A stretch of DNA of 64,000 nt from Chitinophaga caseinilytica (GCF_038396765.1 NZ_CP150096.1:4261001-4325000), one strand, 5' to 3'; shown: positions 1 to 10,386, numbered from the stretch's first letter. Notes: generated by a model from the sequence alone, not told the origin. A program made the numbers and translations.

Positions 1-3000
1 TCTCCAACACGGCTACGGCCACACCTTCGGAAGCGGGCGCAGACCCGGTTTCGGACGTCGAATCCACCGTGGTTTCCAAAGATGTGGACCTGACGATCGT
101 GAAAGCCGGGCCGGCATTCGCGGTGGCGGGTGAACAGATCGCTTATACCATCACCGTATCCAATACCGGCATTTCCAATTCTTCCAACTCAGTCATCCAC
201 GACCTGCTGCCCGCCGGCCTATCCAATGGCAGCTGGACGGCCACCGTTACACAAGGCACGGCGGTGATCGTTAGCGGCGCCTCCGGATCGGGAAATACCA
301 TCGACGTGACGGCCAACATGAACGCAGGCTCCACGATCACGATCATTGTGCATGCCACCATCGTTCCCGGCGCCACCGGCGTTATCCGCAACACATCCAC
401 GGTAACGCCTTCCGAGCCGGGCACTTCGCCGGTTACGTCTAACGAAGTGGTGACGGAATTGACTTCCCGCGCAACGCTGACGATCGATAAATCCGGGCCA
501 GACAATGCTTCTGCCGGCGATCAGATCACCTATGTCATTACGGTCGGCAATGCCGGACCGAGCAATGCACGGAATATTACGGTAACAGACGTGGTACCGG
601 CTTCGATTACGCGCGCCACCTGGTTTGCCGTAACGTCGGGCAATGCGATCATCACCAGTTCGCCCACCGGAACGGGTAATAATATTTCATTGACGGCCAA
701 CATCGATGCAGGGCAGAGCAACCTGATCCGGATCACCGTCAACGGTACGATCAGTCCCGATTTCGACGGTACCATCATCAACACGGCCATCGTGACGCCG
801 TCGGGCACCTCCAGCACAGGCGATACTTCCACCAAAGTCACGACCGTTCAGCGGACACCCGTGCTCGGGATTATCAAATCCGCGGTAGACACGGTTTTGG
901 CGGGAGACAGCATCATTTACAATATCGAAGTCTTTAATACCAGCAACGCTTCGGCGCAGAATGTAGTGATTACGGACGTAGTGCCCGCATCGATCAGTGG
1001 TGTGAGCTGGACGGCCACCCGCAGCGGACTGGCAACGGTTACCAGCGGCGCCACAGGAACAGGGAATAATGTTTCGGTGACGGCCAACATCCCGGCGGGC
1101 CGGGTACACCGCATCCTCATCACGGTGAAAGGGAAAACGAATCCCGCAATATCCGGGCAGATCCAGAACATCGCCACGGCAACGCCTTCAGAGCCGGGCG
1201 CTTCCGCCGTTTCCGATACGGCAACGGTAGTGGTGCAGCGCATCCCGGAACTGATCATCCAGAAAACCGGGCCGGCTAAATTATCGGCCGGAGAGCAGAT
1301 CGTTTATACCGTAAGCGTCCGCAACAATTCACCGTCTGACGCACAAAACGTTTCGATCACTGACCTCATTCCCGCACCGGTGACCAATGTTAGCTGGACG
1401 GCAGTGGGACAGGGTTCGGCCACGATACTCGGCGGTGCTTCCGGTACGGGGAATACTTTGGCTGTGCAGGCCAACATCCCGGGCGGCAATTCGGCCGGCA
1501 ACGTGGTGCTGATCACGGTTACCGGCATCGTGGACCCGCTGTTCAGCGGCAGCTTCACCAACACCGCAACGGCAACACCAACAGAGCCGGATGCAAAGCC
1601 GGTCACCTCGCAGCAGGTAACCACCACCGTCACCCGCGAAACATCGGTAAGAGTACGGAAGAACGGCCCTGCGACTGCGGCGGCCGGGGAAACGATCAGT
1701 TACACATTGATCGTGACCAATGGCGGCCCATCGGCCGTGAAAGAGGTGCAGATCACCGACGCGCTGAATGCCGTTCTGACGAACACGGCCTGGTTCGCCA
1801 CCGCAACGGGCGGCGCAACCATCACAGCTGGCGCTACGGGAACGGGGAACAGTCTGCTGGTGAAAGGCAGCATCCCCGCGGTACAGGGAATGATCACCAT
1901 CAACATCACGGGCTCCATTCGCCCGGATGCAACGATCGATACGATCCGCAATTTCGCGGTAGCGGTTTCTGACGAAGCCCCCGGCAAACCGGTGAACTCG
2001 GATACCGTAGTGACCGTGCTGAACAAGGTACCGGGCGTGCTCATCAGCAAAACCGGACCTGCCAATATTTTCGCCGGCGGTACCATCGTGTACAGGGTGC
2101 GCATCGCCAATACCGGGCCTTCCAATGCACGGGGCACCGTTATCCGGGATACGATCCCGGCAAATATCATCAACCCGACGTGGACCAGCTCCGCCACCGG
2201 CAACGCGGCCGTACTGACCGGCGCCACCGGTTCGGGCAATATCCTGGCGGCTACGGGCGACATTGCGGCCGGCTCCGGGAACGAAATCACTTTCACCATC
2301 ACCGGCCAGGTGGCCGACAATTTCGCGGGCTCCTTTACCAATAGGGCCGTGGCAGACCCGGCTGAGCCCAATACGCCGCCGGTTACATCTTCCGTAACTA
2401 CCAACGCTACAAAACAGGCGAGGATAAGAATTGAAAAATCGGGCCCGGCGGTGACGGAAGCCGGTACGCCGGGAGAATATATCATCCGCGTTACTAACGA
2501 CGGCCCCAGCCGCGCAGAAAATGTGACGATCAAAGATGTGCTGCCGCCTCAAATCCTGCAAGCAGTATGGGCTGCAACCGGCAGTGGCGGCGCAACGCTT
2601 ACCGGGCCGGCATCCGGCAGCGGCGATGTATTGACAACGGCCAACATCCCGCACGATCCTGCCGCCATCATCACCATTGTGGTGAGCGGAGTGCTCGATC
2701 CCGCGTTTACCGGGACAACATTTACCAATACCGCCATCGCGCTGAACGATCCGTCTACCACGCCCGTGGGCGGCGATACGGCAACGGTCACAACGCTCGT
2801 GAACAGGGTCGCCAATCTCAGGGTGGTGAAGGCCGGACCGGCGAATGCAGCTGCAGGCGAGCCGATAGAATACATCATCCGTGCGTATAACGACGGGCCT
2901 ACCGAGATTTTCGGCGCCGTGTTCCAGGACATTATCCCGGCCAGCATCCTGAACGTTACCTGGACCGCCACGGCACAGGGCAGCGTAGCCAACCTGACAC

Positions 3001-6000
3001 CAACTTCCGGAAACGCCAATAATATCTCGCTGACGGCCGATATGCCTTCGGACGGGGCCAGCTTTATTGAAGTGATCGTTCGGGGCGTAGTATCTCCGGC
3101 CATGGTGAATGGCAGCACGATCTCCAATACCGCTAGCATCAACCTGCCGGCCGGCAGCAATGCCACAGACCCGAATCCGGCAGACAATTCGTCGACCGTG
3201 ATCACCGTGATCGACAACGATCCCGTGGTGCGCATCGGTAAAACGGGCCCGGCGATCACGAACGTGGGGGATACGATCCGTTACCGCGTGGTGATCTCCA
3301 ACGGCGGTTCGGGCAATATCACCGGCGCCGTTATCACTGATAATGTTCCCGCTTCCATCCGCGTGTACGATTGGACGGCCGCCGCTACCGGCACCGCAAC
3401 AGTGACGGGCGCCACATCGGGCGCCACCAATGCAGTTTCCACAACAGGGGATATACCCGTGGGCACGGGCAACACGATCGTGCTGAACATCGCGGGCGTT
3501 GTACTGGAAAGCGCGGGGAGCACCATCGTGAACACGGCCAGCGTAACCGCAGGCTCGCACAAGGAAAGCTCCGTAACCACGTCCGTCAACCGTTCCACCG
3601 ATATTTCCATCCAGAAATCCGGGCCGCAGGCTGTGAACGCAGGTGAGGTGATCAACTATGTGATGGTGATCCGCAATCATGGTAAAGTGGGCAGCAACGA
3701 TATGCTCATCGAAGACCAGATCCCCGCTGCCATCACTAATGTAACCTGGACGGCCGAAGCCTTCGGCGATGCATCCATCCTGGATTCCGCCAGGATAGAC
3801 AGCAGCGGCAACCTGATCCGGCTGCCGGCGAAAATCGGCCCGGGCAAGGCGAACAATTTTATCGCCATCGCAGTGCGGGGTATCGTAAACCCCACGGCAG
3901 GCGGTACCGCCATCACCAATGTGGCTTCCGTGACACCGAACGACGTTACCGATTACAACCTGCCCAATAACCAGAGCATCGTCCTTACCGGTGTCGGCAA
4001 GCTGACGGGCCTGATCGTCCGCAAGACCGGCGCGGCCACCGCGCAGGCAGGCAGTGACATTTCGTACGACATCGTGGTGATCAATAATGGCCCGTCAGAC
4101 GCTACGGATGTAGACATCAACGACGTCGTTCCGCCGGAAATCACCAATGTGAAATGGGATGTAACCGTTGCAGGAGCCGCCATCATCACCGGGCCGTTCT
4201 CCGGCACGGGCAATAACGTGGCAACCTCCGCCAATATACCCGGCGGCACGGGCAACCTCGTGATCATCGGCATCAAAGGCACCATCGATCCCGACTTCGC
4301 CGGTACCATCAAGAATGTTGCGGTAGTGTCTGCACCGGGCATTCCGTCCATTTCCGATTCGGCCGTCACTGTTGTCGATAAGCAGGTAGCGCTGAAGGTG
4401 CGGAAAGACGGGCCGGCAAGGGTAACCGCCGGAGATGTCATGCAATACGTTATCACCGCCAGCAATGCCGGGCCGGCGAATGCCCGCGGCGCGGTGATCA
4501 CCGATACGATAGACAGCAGGCTGAACAATGTGGTATGGGTGGCCATGGCGGTGAATGGCGCAACAGTGACTACGGGCGCTACCGGCAGCGGTCCGCAGGT
4601 GCGTGTAACGGGCGATATTCCGCCCACGCCCGGCGCAGCCATTACCATCATCGTGAGTGGCGAAGTGGCCGAAGACGCGACGGGTACGCTGGTGAATACC
4701 GCAACGCTCGCGGGCAGTGAGCCGGGCGATATTCCGGTGGTTTCCCCGCCGGTGAACACCATCATCGACCGGAAAGCGAATTTATCCATCGTGAAATCCG
4801 GGCCGGCTACGCTGCATGCAGGCCAGCTCATCAGTTATACGCTCAACGTTTCGAACGCAGGGCCGAGCAGCAATAAGGGCATCAGCATTACAGACGTAGT
4901 GCCGGCCAACATACACGGGACACAGTGGATCGTGGCGCGAGCGGATGCAGGCGTAGTGGTAAATTCCGGACAATCGGGAACAGGCAACAACGTGAATATT
5001 TCGGTGGACATGCCGCCGAGAACGTCTTTGCTGGTGTTTGTGGAAGGGAGGGTAGACTCCTCGTTCGCAGGCACGCTCCTGAACACGGCGTACGTCATCC
5101 CGTCTGAGCCAGGCAGCAACCCCGACACCTCATCGGCACAAACCCTCATCACGCTGCAGCCCGAAGTGCAAATCACCAAATCCGGGCCTGCCAGCATTGT
5201 GGCGGGATCCGATATCACATGGGTGGTGACAGCCACCAATGACGGCCCGAGCCTCGCTAAAGACGCGCATATCATAGACGCCGTACCTGCCGCCGTGACC
5301 AATGTAACGTATACGGCCACGGTTACGGGTAATGCGCAGATTACGGGCCCGTCGTCCGGCACCGGCAACCCGATCGATATGACGGTTACCATCCCGCCGG
5401 GCGCCGGCCATAGCGTAACGCTTACCATCAACGGCACGCTGCTGCCCGATTACCGCGATTCGCTGTTCAATACGGCCATCATCCGGCCGGTAGAGCCTGG
5501 GGCTGTTGCAGACACGGCAACGGTAGGCACCAGGGTGGAAGTGCAGCCGAGGATCGTTGTCGAAAAGAGCGGTCCGGCGAGCATCGTGGCGGGCCAGCCC
5601 ATCCGGTACATCATCCGCGTCAGCAACCAGGGCCTGAGCAATGCGCTCGGTACTGTAATTACGGACGTGGTGCCGGCGGTTATCACCAATACTTTCTGGA
5701 CGGCCGTGCCTTATGGCCAGGCCACCGTAGTGAGCGGAAACGGCGCGATTTCGAACAACGTAGCCGTGACCGCCAATATTCCTGCAGGTGTAGCAAACGG
5801 CATCATCATCACCGTAGACGGCATCGTTGCACCGAATGCGGTCGCCACGATCGTTAACACCGCTACGGTAACACCGGCAGAACCGGGCGTACCGCCAGCC
5901 AATGCAACGGCGTCAACACTGGTAACGTCCGAATCGCATTTGTCGATCACGAAAACCGGCCCGGCGGAAATGAGCCGCGGCGCGCAGGCGACTTATACCA

Positions 6001-9000
6001 TCAGCTTCTCCAACGCCGGCCCCAGCGATGCGAACGGCGTAACGATGATAGACACGATCCCCGATGTGCTCGAAAACGTGCAATGGACGGTGCTTACGAG
6101 AAAAGGCGGTGTTGTGACCAGCGGCCAAAGCGGCACCGGGAACGTTGTTTCGGTGACGGCAAATCTCCCGGCCGCGGATACCGCTTCGCTGACCGTGCTC
6201 GTAACGGGCACCGTGCGGACCAATGCGCCAGACGGCACCGTACTGAATACGGCGCATCTCACAACACCCGGACAAGGGGAGATTTCTTCGAACACGGTAT
6301 CGAGCATTATCAAAGCACTCGCCGATGTATCGATCCGCAAAACAAGCCAGCACGAAGCGTATGAAGGCTCAACGATGTGGTTCGACCTCGAAATCGAAAA
6401 CCACGGCCCATCGCCGGCCAACGGCGCCATCGTTCGCGATACCATCCCGAACAGCCTGGTGAACCCCGTGGTAACGGTGGTTTCCAGCAACGGCGGCGTA
6501 GCAGGGATTTCGACGAGCGTGAACGGCAATGCGGTGATGGCAACCATCGGCACGCTGCCGCCTGGCGGCAAAGCCACGCTGCGGATCGTGGCCACGGCCG
6601 TAACGCCGGGGACCGTCGTGAATGCCGGGCTCATATTTACACCTGCCGGTGTTCCGGACAGCGACAGTTCCAACAACATCAGTACGGCTACTTCCAACAT
6701 CGTGGCAAAGAGCAAGCTCGACATCGATAAAACGATCAGTCCGGCTACCGGGCCTTATTACCCGGGAGAAACGCTGACATATACGCTTACGGCGCGAAAC
6801 GAAAGCAGCCGCGGCGTGAATCCCGTACAGATAACGGATACCCTGCCTGCCGCATCGCTCGTAACCGATCCTGTTTACAGCGCGCCGCCGCAGGGAACTG
6901 TTACGTTCAACCCCGCAACCCGCGTGCTGACGTGGGATGCAGGACTGGTGAACCCGTTCTCGGCCGTCAGCTGGAGCTACCAGGTGACGCTGAAAGATAC
7001 CGGCATGGTACGGAACGCGGCTTCGGTGACGGGCCCGCCTGACGTTTCCACCCCGGATACATCCACCGTTATCATCGATGTGGACCCGCTGGCCGATCTC
7101 AGGATCGTGAAAACGGGCCCGGCACAGGTGTACGTGGGCGGCGCGGTCACTTATCAGCTGGAAATCTTCAACGACGGCCCCGCGGCAGCCAACGGCGCCA
7201 CGGTGAAAGACACGCTGCCGGCGAACCTGAGCCAATTGGCGGTGCGCGTGGTGTCTAGCGCGGGAGGAGCGGGGAATGTGCAGACATCCCTCAATGGACA
7301 AATAGCCGGAGCGGTGATCGGGACATTCCCGAATGGAGGTTCCGTTGTCCTGGAAATCACGGCCATCGGGCCGGATCAGCCTGGCACCGCGGTGAACACG
7401 GGCTGGGTGGATACGCCGGCCGGCTTGAAGGACAGCGATAGTTCCAACAACCGGAGCACTTCGGTGAACACCTCCATCGTTGAGAAAAACAGACTGGAAA
7501 TCGCTAAATCGGTGGCGCCACCCAACGGCCCGTATAACCCCGGTCAAACACTGACGTACACCCTGCGCGCCACGAACCACGGTGCGGCAGCGGTGAGCCC
7601 GGTGACGGTGGTGGATACGATCCCCGTGACCAGGCTCGTTACCGATCCCGCGTTTGGAACACCGCCACAAGGTACCGCGTCCTTCGACCCGGCCACCCGC
7701 TTGCTGACCTGGAATATCGGCACGCTGAACGCCGGACAGACGCTGGACTGGACATATCAACTCACCCTGAAAGATACCGGCACGGTGCGCAATGCTGCGT
7801 CCATCACCGGCCCGCCGGATATTTCAACGCCTGATACATCGGTCGTTATCATCGATACTGATCCGATCGCCGATCTGCGGATCGTGAAAACCGGGCTGGC
7901 ACAGGTATACGTGGGCGGAACGATCACCTATCAACTGGAAATCTTCAACGACGGGCCGTCCGCCGCTGATGGTGCAACCGTGAAAGATACGCTGGCAGCG
8001 AACCTCGGCCAATTGGCGATGCGCGTGGTTTCTGCATCCGGTGGCGCGGCGAACGTGCAGACTTCCCTGAATGGACAAATAGCCGGAGCGGTGATCGGGA
8101 CATTCCCGAACGGAGGTTCCGTTGTCCTGGAAATCACGGCCATCGCGCCGGATCAGCCGGCTACCGCTGCGAACGTGGCCTGGATCAATACGCCGACGGG
8201 CATGGAAGACAGCGATAGTTCCAATAACCGGAGCGCAACGGTGAGCACCTCCATCGTTGAAAAGAACAGGCTCGAAGTCGCCAAGTCCGTGAACCCGCCA
8301 AGAGGGCCGTATTCCCCCGGTCAAACGCTGACGTACACCCTGCGCGTCACGAACCACGGCGCGGCTGCGGTGAGCCCGGTAATTGTGGTAGACACGATCC
8401 CGGCAGCGCGACTGGTTTCCGATCCTGTATTCAGCGCACCGCCGCAAGGCACCGCGTCCTTCGACCCGGTTACCCGCTTGCTGACCTGGAATGCAGGGCA
8501 GCTGAACGGCGGACAAACCGTAACATGGACTTATCAACTGACGCTCAAAGACACGGGCACCGTGCGGAATGCGGTATCGATAACCGGCCCGCCGGATATC
8601 TCCACACCCGACACGTCCGTAGTGATCGTGGAAACGAAGCAGTATGCGAACCTGAAAGTGCTGAAGAGCGCCGTGGCGCCGCAACCATTGAGCGTGGGAG
8701 GCATCATCCAGTTTACCATCACCGCTTCTAACCAGGGCCCGGATGGCGGCACGCAGATCGAGGTGAGGGATACGCTGGCGTCGATGCTCAGCAATCCCAT
8801 TACACTGACCGCCAGCAAGGGCCAGATCACGTTCCGCGAAAACGGGCGCATCATCGTCTGGACGATCCCCGCCATGGCGAACGGTTCCACCGAAACGGCG
8901 ACCTTCACCGCGAAGCTCCTGAACGGCGAAGCAGTGGTCAACAGTGTGAGCATCAAAGGGAAGGAAATCGATATCGATCTGAGCGACAACCGCTTTACCA

Positions 9001-9284
9001 TTGCGCCGATCCCTGTTACGGGAGACGATATCTTCATCCCCAACACCATCACGCCGAATGGCGACGGGCGGAACGATCAGTTCAAGATACCGGGCATCCA
9101 GCGGTACCCGGGTTCTGTGCTGACGATCTACAACCGTTGGGGCAACCTCATCTATCAGAACAAGAACTACGACAACACCTGGGACGGCGGCGGCCTCAGC
9201 CAAGGGGTGTACTATTACATCCTGGAACTGAAGACCCCAACGGGCACACGCCTCCTGAAAGGGTGGATCGAACTGCTGAGATAG
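1..9284 (+). CDS. Giant DUF11-repeat surface protein with T9SS type B sorting domain (5' end outside window)
   Basis: The reading frame is open from the first bases, so the N-terminus lies upstream. The visible part exceeds 3090 residues and consists of about 23 consecutive DUF11-type beta-sandwich repeats of roughly 110-130 residues. Each begins with a K-(S/T/A)-GP-like motif followed by AG(D/E), and contains NxGPS, DxxP and a closing NTA(T/S) strand. The last ~85 residues carry FIPNTITPNGDGRND, YNRWGNLIY and WDGG, the hallmark of the gliding-motility-associated C-terminal domain (type B T9SS signal). The family is secreted through the Por/Spr type 9 system and stays at the surface or is released; adhesion is inference. 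Repeats 19-20 and 21-22 are a recent duplication. A terminator follows the stop codon. Confidence 0.95.
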   Translation, partial: SNTATATPSEAGADPVSDVESTVVSKDVDLTIVKAGPAFAVAGEQIAYTITVSNTGISNSSNSVIHDLLPAGLSNGSWTATVTQGTAVIVSGASGSGNTIDVTANMNAGSTITIIVHATIVPGATGVIRNTSTVTPSEPGTSPVTSNEVVTELTSRATLTIDKSGPDNASAGDQITYVITVGNAGPSNARNITVTDVVPASITRATWFAVTSGNAIITSSPTGTGNNISLTANIDAGQSNLIRITVNGTISPDFDGTIINTAIVTPSGTSSTGDTSTKVTTVQRTPVLGIIKSAVDTVLAGDSIIYNIEVFNTSNASAQNVVITDVVPASISGVSWTATRSGLATVTSGATGTGNNVSVTANIPAGRVHRILITVKGKTNPAISGQIQNIATATPSEPGASAVSDTATVVVQRIPELIIQKTGPAKLSAGEQIVYTVSVRNNSPSDAQNVSITDLIPAPVTNVSWTAVGQGSATILGGASGTGNTLAVQANIPGGNSAGNVVLITVTGIVDPLFSGSFTNTATATPTEPDAKPVTSQQVTTTVTRETSVRVRKNGPATAAAGETISYTLIVTNGGPSAVKEVQITDALNAVLTNTAWFATATGGATITAGATGTGNSLLVKGSIPAVQGMITINITGSIRPDATIDTIRNFAVAVSDEAPGKPVNSDTVVTVLNKVPGVLISKTGPANIFAGGTIVYRVRIANTGPSNARGTVIRDTIPANIINPTWTSSATGNAAVLTGATGSGNILAATGDIAAGSGNEITFTITGQVADNFAGSFTNRAVADPAEPNTPPVTSSVTTNATKQARIRIEKSGPAVTEAGTPGEYIIRVTNDGPSRAENVTIKDVLPPQILQAVWAATGSGGATLTGPASGSGDVLTTANIPHDPAAIITIVVSGVLDPAFTGTTFTNTAIALNDPSTTPVGGDTATVTTLVNRVANLRVVKAGPANAAAGEPIEYIIRAYNDGPTEIFGAVFQDIIPASILNVTWTATAQGSVANLTPTSGNANNISLTADMPSDGASFIEVIVRGVVSPAMVNGSTISNTASINLPAGSNATDPNPADNSSTVITVIDNDPVVRIGKTGPAITNVGDTIRYRVVISNGGSGNITGAVITDNVPASIRVYDWTAAATGTATVTGATSGATNAVSTTGDIPVGTGNTIVLNIAGVVLESAGSTIVNTASVTAGSHKESSVTTSVNRSTDISIQKSGPQAVNAGEVINYVMVIRNHGKVGSNDMLIEDQIPAAITNVTWTAEAFGDASILDSARIDSSGNLIRLPAKIGPGKANNFIAIAVRGIVNPTAGGTAITNVASVTPNDVTDYNLPNNQSIVLTGVGKLTGLIVRKTGAATAQAGSDISYDIVVINNGPSDATDVDINDVVPPEITNVKWDVTVAGAAIITGPFSGTGNNVATSANIPGGTGNLVIIGIKGTIDPDFAGTIKNVAVVSAPGIPSISDSAVTVVDKQVALKVRKDGPARVTAGDVMQYVITASNAGPANARGAVITDTIDSRLNNVVWVAMAVNGATVTTGATGSGPQVRVTGDIPPTPGAAITIIVSGEVAEDATGTLVNTATLAGSEPGDIPVVSPPVNTIIDRKANLSIVKSGPATLHAGQLISYTLNVSNAGPSSNKGISITDVVPANIHGTQWIVARADAGVVVNSGQSGTGNNVNISVDMPPRTSLLVFVEGRVDSSFAGTLLNTAYVIPSEPGSNPDTSSAQTLITLQPEVQITKSGPASIVAGSDITWVVTATNDGPSLAKDAHIIDAVPAAVTNVTYTATVTGNAQITGPSSGTGNPIDMTVTIPPGAGHSVTLTINGTLLPDYRDSLFNTAIIRPVEPGAVADTATVGTRVEVQPRIVVEKSGPASIVAGQPIRYIIRVSNQGLSNALGTVITDVVPAVITNTFWTAVPYGQATVVSGNGAISNNVAVTANIPAGVANGIIITVDGIVAPNAVATIVNTATVTPAEPGVPPANATASTLVTSESHLSITKTGPAEMSRGAQATYTISFSNAGPSDANGVTMIDTIPDVLENVQWTVLTRKGGVVTSGQSGTGNVVSVTANLPAADTASLTVLVTGTVRTNAPDGTVLNTAHLTTPGQGEISSNTVSSIIKALADVSIRKTSQHEAYEGSTMWFDLEIENHGPSPANGAIVRDTIPNSLVNPVVTVVSSNGGVAGISTSVNGNAVMATIGTLPPGGKATLRIVATAVTPGTVVNAGLIFTPAGVPDSDSSNNISTATSNIVAKSKLDIDKTISPATGPYYPGETLTYTLTARNESSRGVNPVQITDTLPAASLVTDPVYSAPPQGTVTFNPATRVLTWDAGLVNPFSAVSWSYQVTLKDTGMVRNAASVTGPPDVSTPDTSTVIIDVDPLADLRIVKTGPAQVYVGGAVTYQLEIFNDGPAAANGATVKDTLPANLSQLAVRVVSSAGGAGNVQTSLNGQIAGAVIGTFPNGGSVVLEITAIGPDQPGTAVNTGWVDTPAGLKDSDSSNNRSTSVNTSIVEKNRLEIAKSVAPPNGPYNPGQTLTYTLRATNHGAAAVSPVTVVDTIPVTRLVTDPAFGTPPQGTASFDPATRLLTWNIGTLNAGQTLDWTYQLTLKDTGTVRNAASITGPPDISTPDTSVVIIDTDPIADLRIVKTGLAQVYVGGTITYQLEIFNDGPSAADGATVKDTLAANLGQLAMRVVSASGGAANVQTSLNGQIAGAVIGTFPNGGSVVLEITAIAPDQPATAANVAWINTPTGMEDSDSSNNRSATVSTSIVEKNRLEVAKSVNPPRGPYSPGQTLTYTLRVTNHGAAAVSPVIVVDTIPAARLVSDPVFSAPPQGTASFDPVTRLLTWNAGQLNGGQTVTWTYQLTLKDTGTVRNAVSITGPPDISTPDTSVVIVETKQYANLKVLKSAVAPQPLSVGGIIQFTITASNQGPDGGTQIEVRDTLASMLSNPITLTASKGQITFRENGRIIVWTIPAMANGSTETATFTAKLLNGEAVVNSVSIKGKEIDIDLSDNRFTIAPIPVTGDDIFIPNTITPNGDGRNDQFKIPGIQRYPGSVLTIYNRWGNLIYQNKNYDNTWDGGGLSQGVYYYILELKTPTGTRLLKGWIELLR
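7092..8645 (+). repeat. 777-bp tandem duplication inside the DUF11 gene
   Basis: Two adjacent copies, 7092-7868 and 7869-8645, each encode 259 residues (two DUF11 repeats). They are near-identical over long stretches, including the segment around ACAAATAGCCGGAGCGGTGA in both. The other repeats of the gene have diverged well at DNA level, so this duplication is the youngest. The period is a multiple of three and keeps the frame. Confidence 0.9.
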
Positions 9285-9304
9285 TGCTATACTTTTCAAC
9301 TTCC

Positions 9305-9334
9305 GGAAAACCCGCGCTTTGCCGCGGGTTTTCC
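9305..9334 (+). terminator. Rho-independent terminator of the DUF11 gene
   Basis: A perfect 12-bp stem, GGAAAACCCGCG (9305-9316) with CGCGGGTTTTCC (9323-9334), has a 6-base loop and is followed by TTATTT. It begins 21 bases after the stop codon of the repeat protein. Confidence 0.85.
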
Positions 9335-9362
9335 TTATTTTACGGAAAATCCCCTTTTTCAG

Positions 9363-9632
9363 ATGAAACGCCTGTACCTCGTTAGCTGCATGTTCCTGCT
9401 CCGCGCGTAATCCTATGCGCAAAAAATGGAGTTCCTCCGCAAATCGGAGACGTTCCAGAAAAGCGGAAAATCCAATGAATTTCATTATTGGTCAGTTGCG
9501 GAAGATACGCTGGGCCTCACTTACGTAGGCACGCTGCAAGCGCGCGGCACCGCCATGAACGGCGGGAAAAATCTGTACGAGCTCTGGAGCCGTATTGCGG
9601 TGATGGATAACGTCGCTGCCGGTTCCCGGTAG
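9363..9632 (+). pseudogene. Small secreted protein gene interrupted by an in-frame TAA
   Basis: From the ATG at 9363 the frame encodes a typical signal peptide start (MKRLYLVSCMFLLRA), then TAA at 9408-9410, then SYAQKMEFLRK and about 65 more residues in the same frame to TAG at 9630. SYAQ is exactly the cleavage-site sequence expected of a Bacteroidota signal peptide, so the stop lies inside what used to be one 89-residue ORF. Without readthrough only an unexported internal-start product (ATG at 9426) could be made. The mature part contains one central hydrophobic stretch and no recognised domain. Readthrough, a sequencing error or true decay are all possible; decay is simplest. Confidence 0.65.
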
Positions 9633-9654
9633 TGGTTTCACGATATGAAGAATT

Positions 9655-9683
9655 GGGCTCCTTGTGCCAGGGGGCCTTTTTTT
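9655..9683 (+). terminator. Rho-independent terminator
   Basis: Stem GGGCTCCTTG (9655-9664) pairs with CAGGGGGCCT (9668-9677) using three G-U pairs around a 3-base loop, followed by seven T. It ends the interrupted ORF at 9363-9632. Confidence 0.7.
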
Positions 9684-9761
9684 ACGCCCGTACTTTCCAA
9701 TGATGGGCGGATGCCCAGCGGATTTCAGGAGGAGCGGGGATAGCTTTGCGGGACGATGGGA

Positions 9762-10004
9762 TTATTTACCGTCGTCGTGCCGGAGCATGATGTCTGCAGG
9801 GATTTTGGCGTGGGGGTGATAATGTTGCACCACATACATTTTATCGCCGGCAGGGATCACCTGGCGGGAATGATCGGGTTGGAAAAGATGTACAGGGCCA
9901 CTTATGCTGATAGACGCATGTGTGATGCCATCTTCTGCAAGACTGTCGATAAATTCTTCAAGGATGATTTTCAATTGCGTGGCCGGGTTATTTTCCATGT
10001 GCAT
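9762..10004 (-). CDS. Small hypothetical protein (80 aa)
   Basis: An 80-residue acidic protein starting MHMENNPATQ; the second Met two codons in is an equally good start. It has no signal peptide, membrane segment or recognised family. The N-terminal half looks helical (LKIILEEFIDSLAED) and the C-terminal half beta-rich with several histidines (VVQHYHPHAK). It lies divergent to the xre gene with about 150 bases between them. A 111-residue ORF overlaps on the other strand. The minus strand was preferred because its composition reads as a soluble protein, while the plus-strand ORF has irregular clusters of His, Cys and Arg. Confidence 0.55.
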   Translation of the reverse strand: MHMENNPATQLKIILEEFIDSLAEDGITHASISISGPVHLFQPDHSRQVIPAGDKMYVVQHYHPHAKIPADIMLRHDDGK

Positions 10005-10158
10005 GATTTAGGTGAAAGGGGAACGCCAAAAAAATGGCGTGGCATTCAACTGCCGACAAAGCCTGATGGCTTCCTATTTATAGCAATATAAGTGAAAAAA
10101 TGCACGCAGCCTCACATACGAGGTCAATATATTTTCTGCTTTTCTTCAATTTGGCCGG

Positions 10159-10386
10159 ATGGATGAAATCCGGGACGATAAATTGCTGAAAGCCCTCGGC
10201 GCGCGCTTTAAACGGCTGCGCGAAGAAACGGGCATGAGCAACCGCGAGTTCGCGGATCGCGCCGGCATTGGCCATGCACAAATCAACCGGATAGATACAG
10301 GGCAAGTCAATGTGTCTATCAGCACCCTCAGCGCCATCGTCAAACAACTTGGCATTTCACTCAGCGAATTGTTCCAGGGCTTGTAG
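10159..10386 (+). CDS. XRE-family helix-turn-helix regulator
   Basis: A 75-residue single-domain protein. Residues ~10-68 form the five-helix Cro/C1 fold: LGARFKRLREETGMSNREFADRAGIGHAQINRIDTG has the helix 2-turn-helix 3 pattern, and the protein ends LGISLSELF as is typical of stand-alone Xre proteins. It would bind DNA as a dimer. The ATG at 10159 follows a TCAATTTGG sequence four bases upstream, resembling a Bacteroidota -7 box, so the message may be nearly leaderless. No toxin, phage or restriction partner is adjacent, and the target is unknown. The duplicated palindrome-bearing element directly downstream is one possible binding region (inference). Confidence 0.9.
   Translation: MDEIRDDKLLKALGARFKRLREETGMSNREFADRAGIGHAQINRIDTGQVNVSISTLSAIVKQLGISLSELFQGL

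Noticed and set aside
1329..3680. 783-residue ORF on the minus strand inside the DUF11 gene
   Set aside because: Antisense shadow of the repeat-encoding frame; composition is full of Arg, His, Gly and Cys without domain pattern, and several similar shadows follow the repeats.
1..9284. Possible CRISPR or satellite array
   Set aside because: The repetition is in coding sequence of DUF11 domains with ~360-bp units of low DNA identity, not short direct repeats with spacers.
7824..9485. 553-residue minus-strand ORF over the end of the DUF11 gene
   Set aside because: Covers the type B sorting domain of the real gene and its terminator; composition is not protein-like.
9756..10091. 111-residue plus-strand ORF over the 80-residue minus-strand gene
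   Set aside because: Irregular Cys, His and Arg clusters and a start codon next to a terminator; the minus-strand reading is more protein-like.
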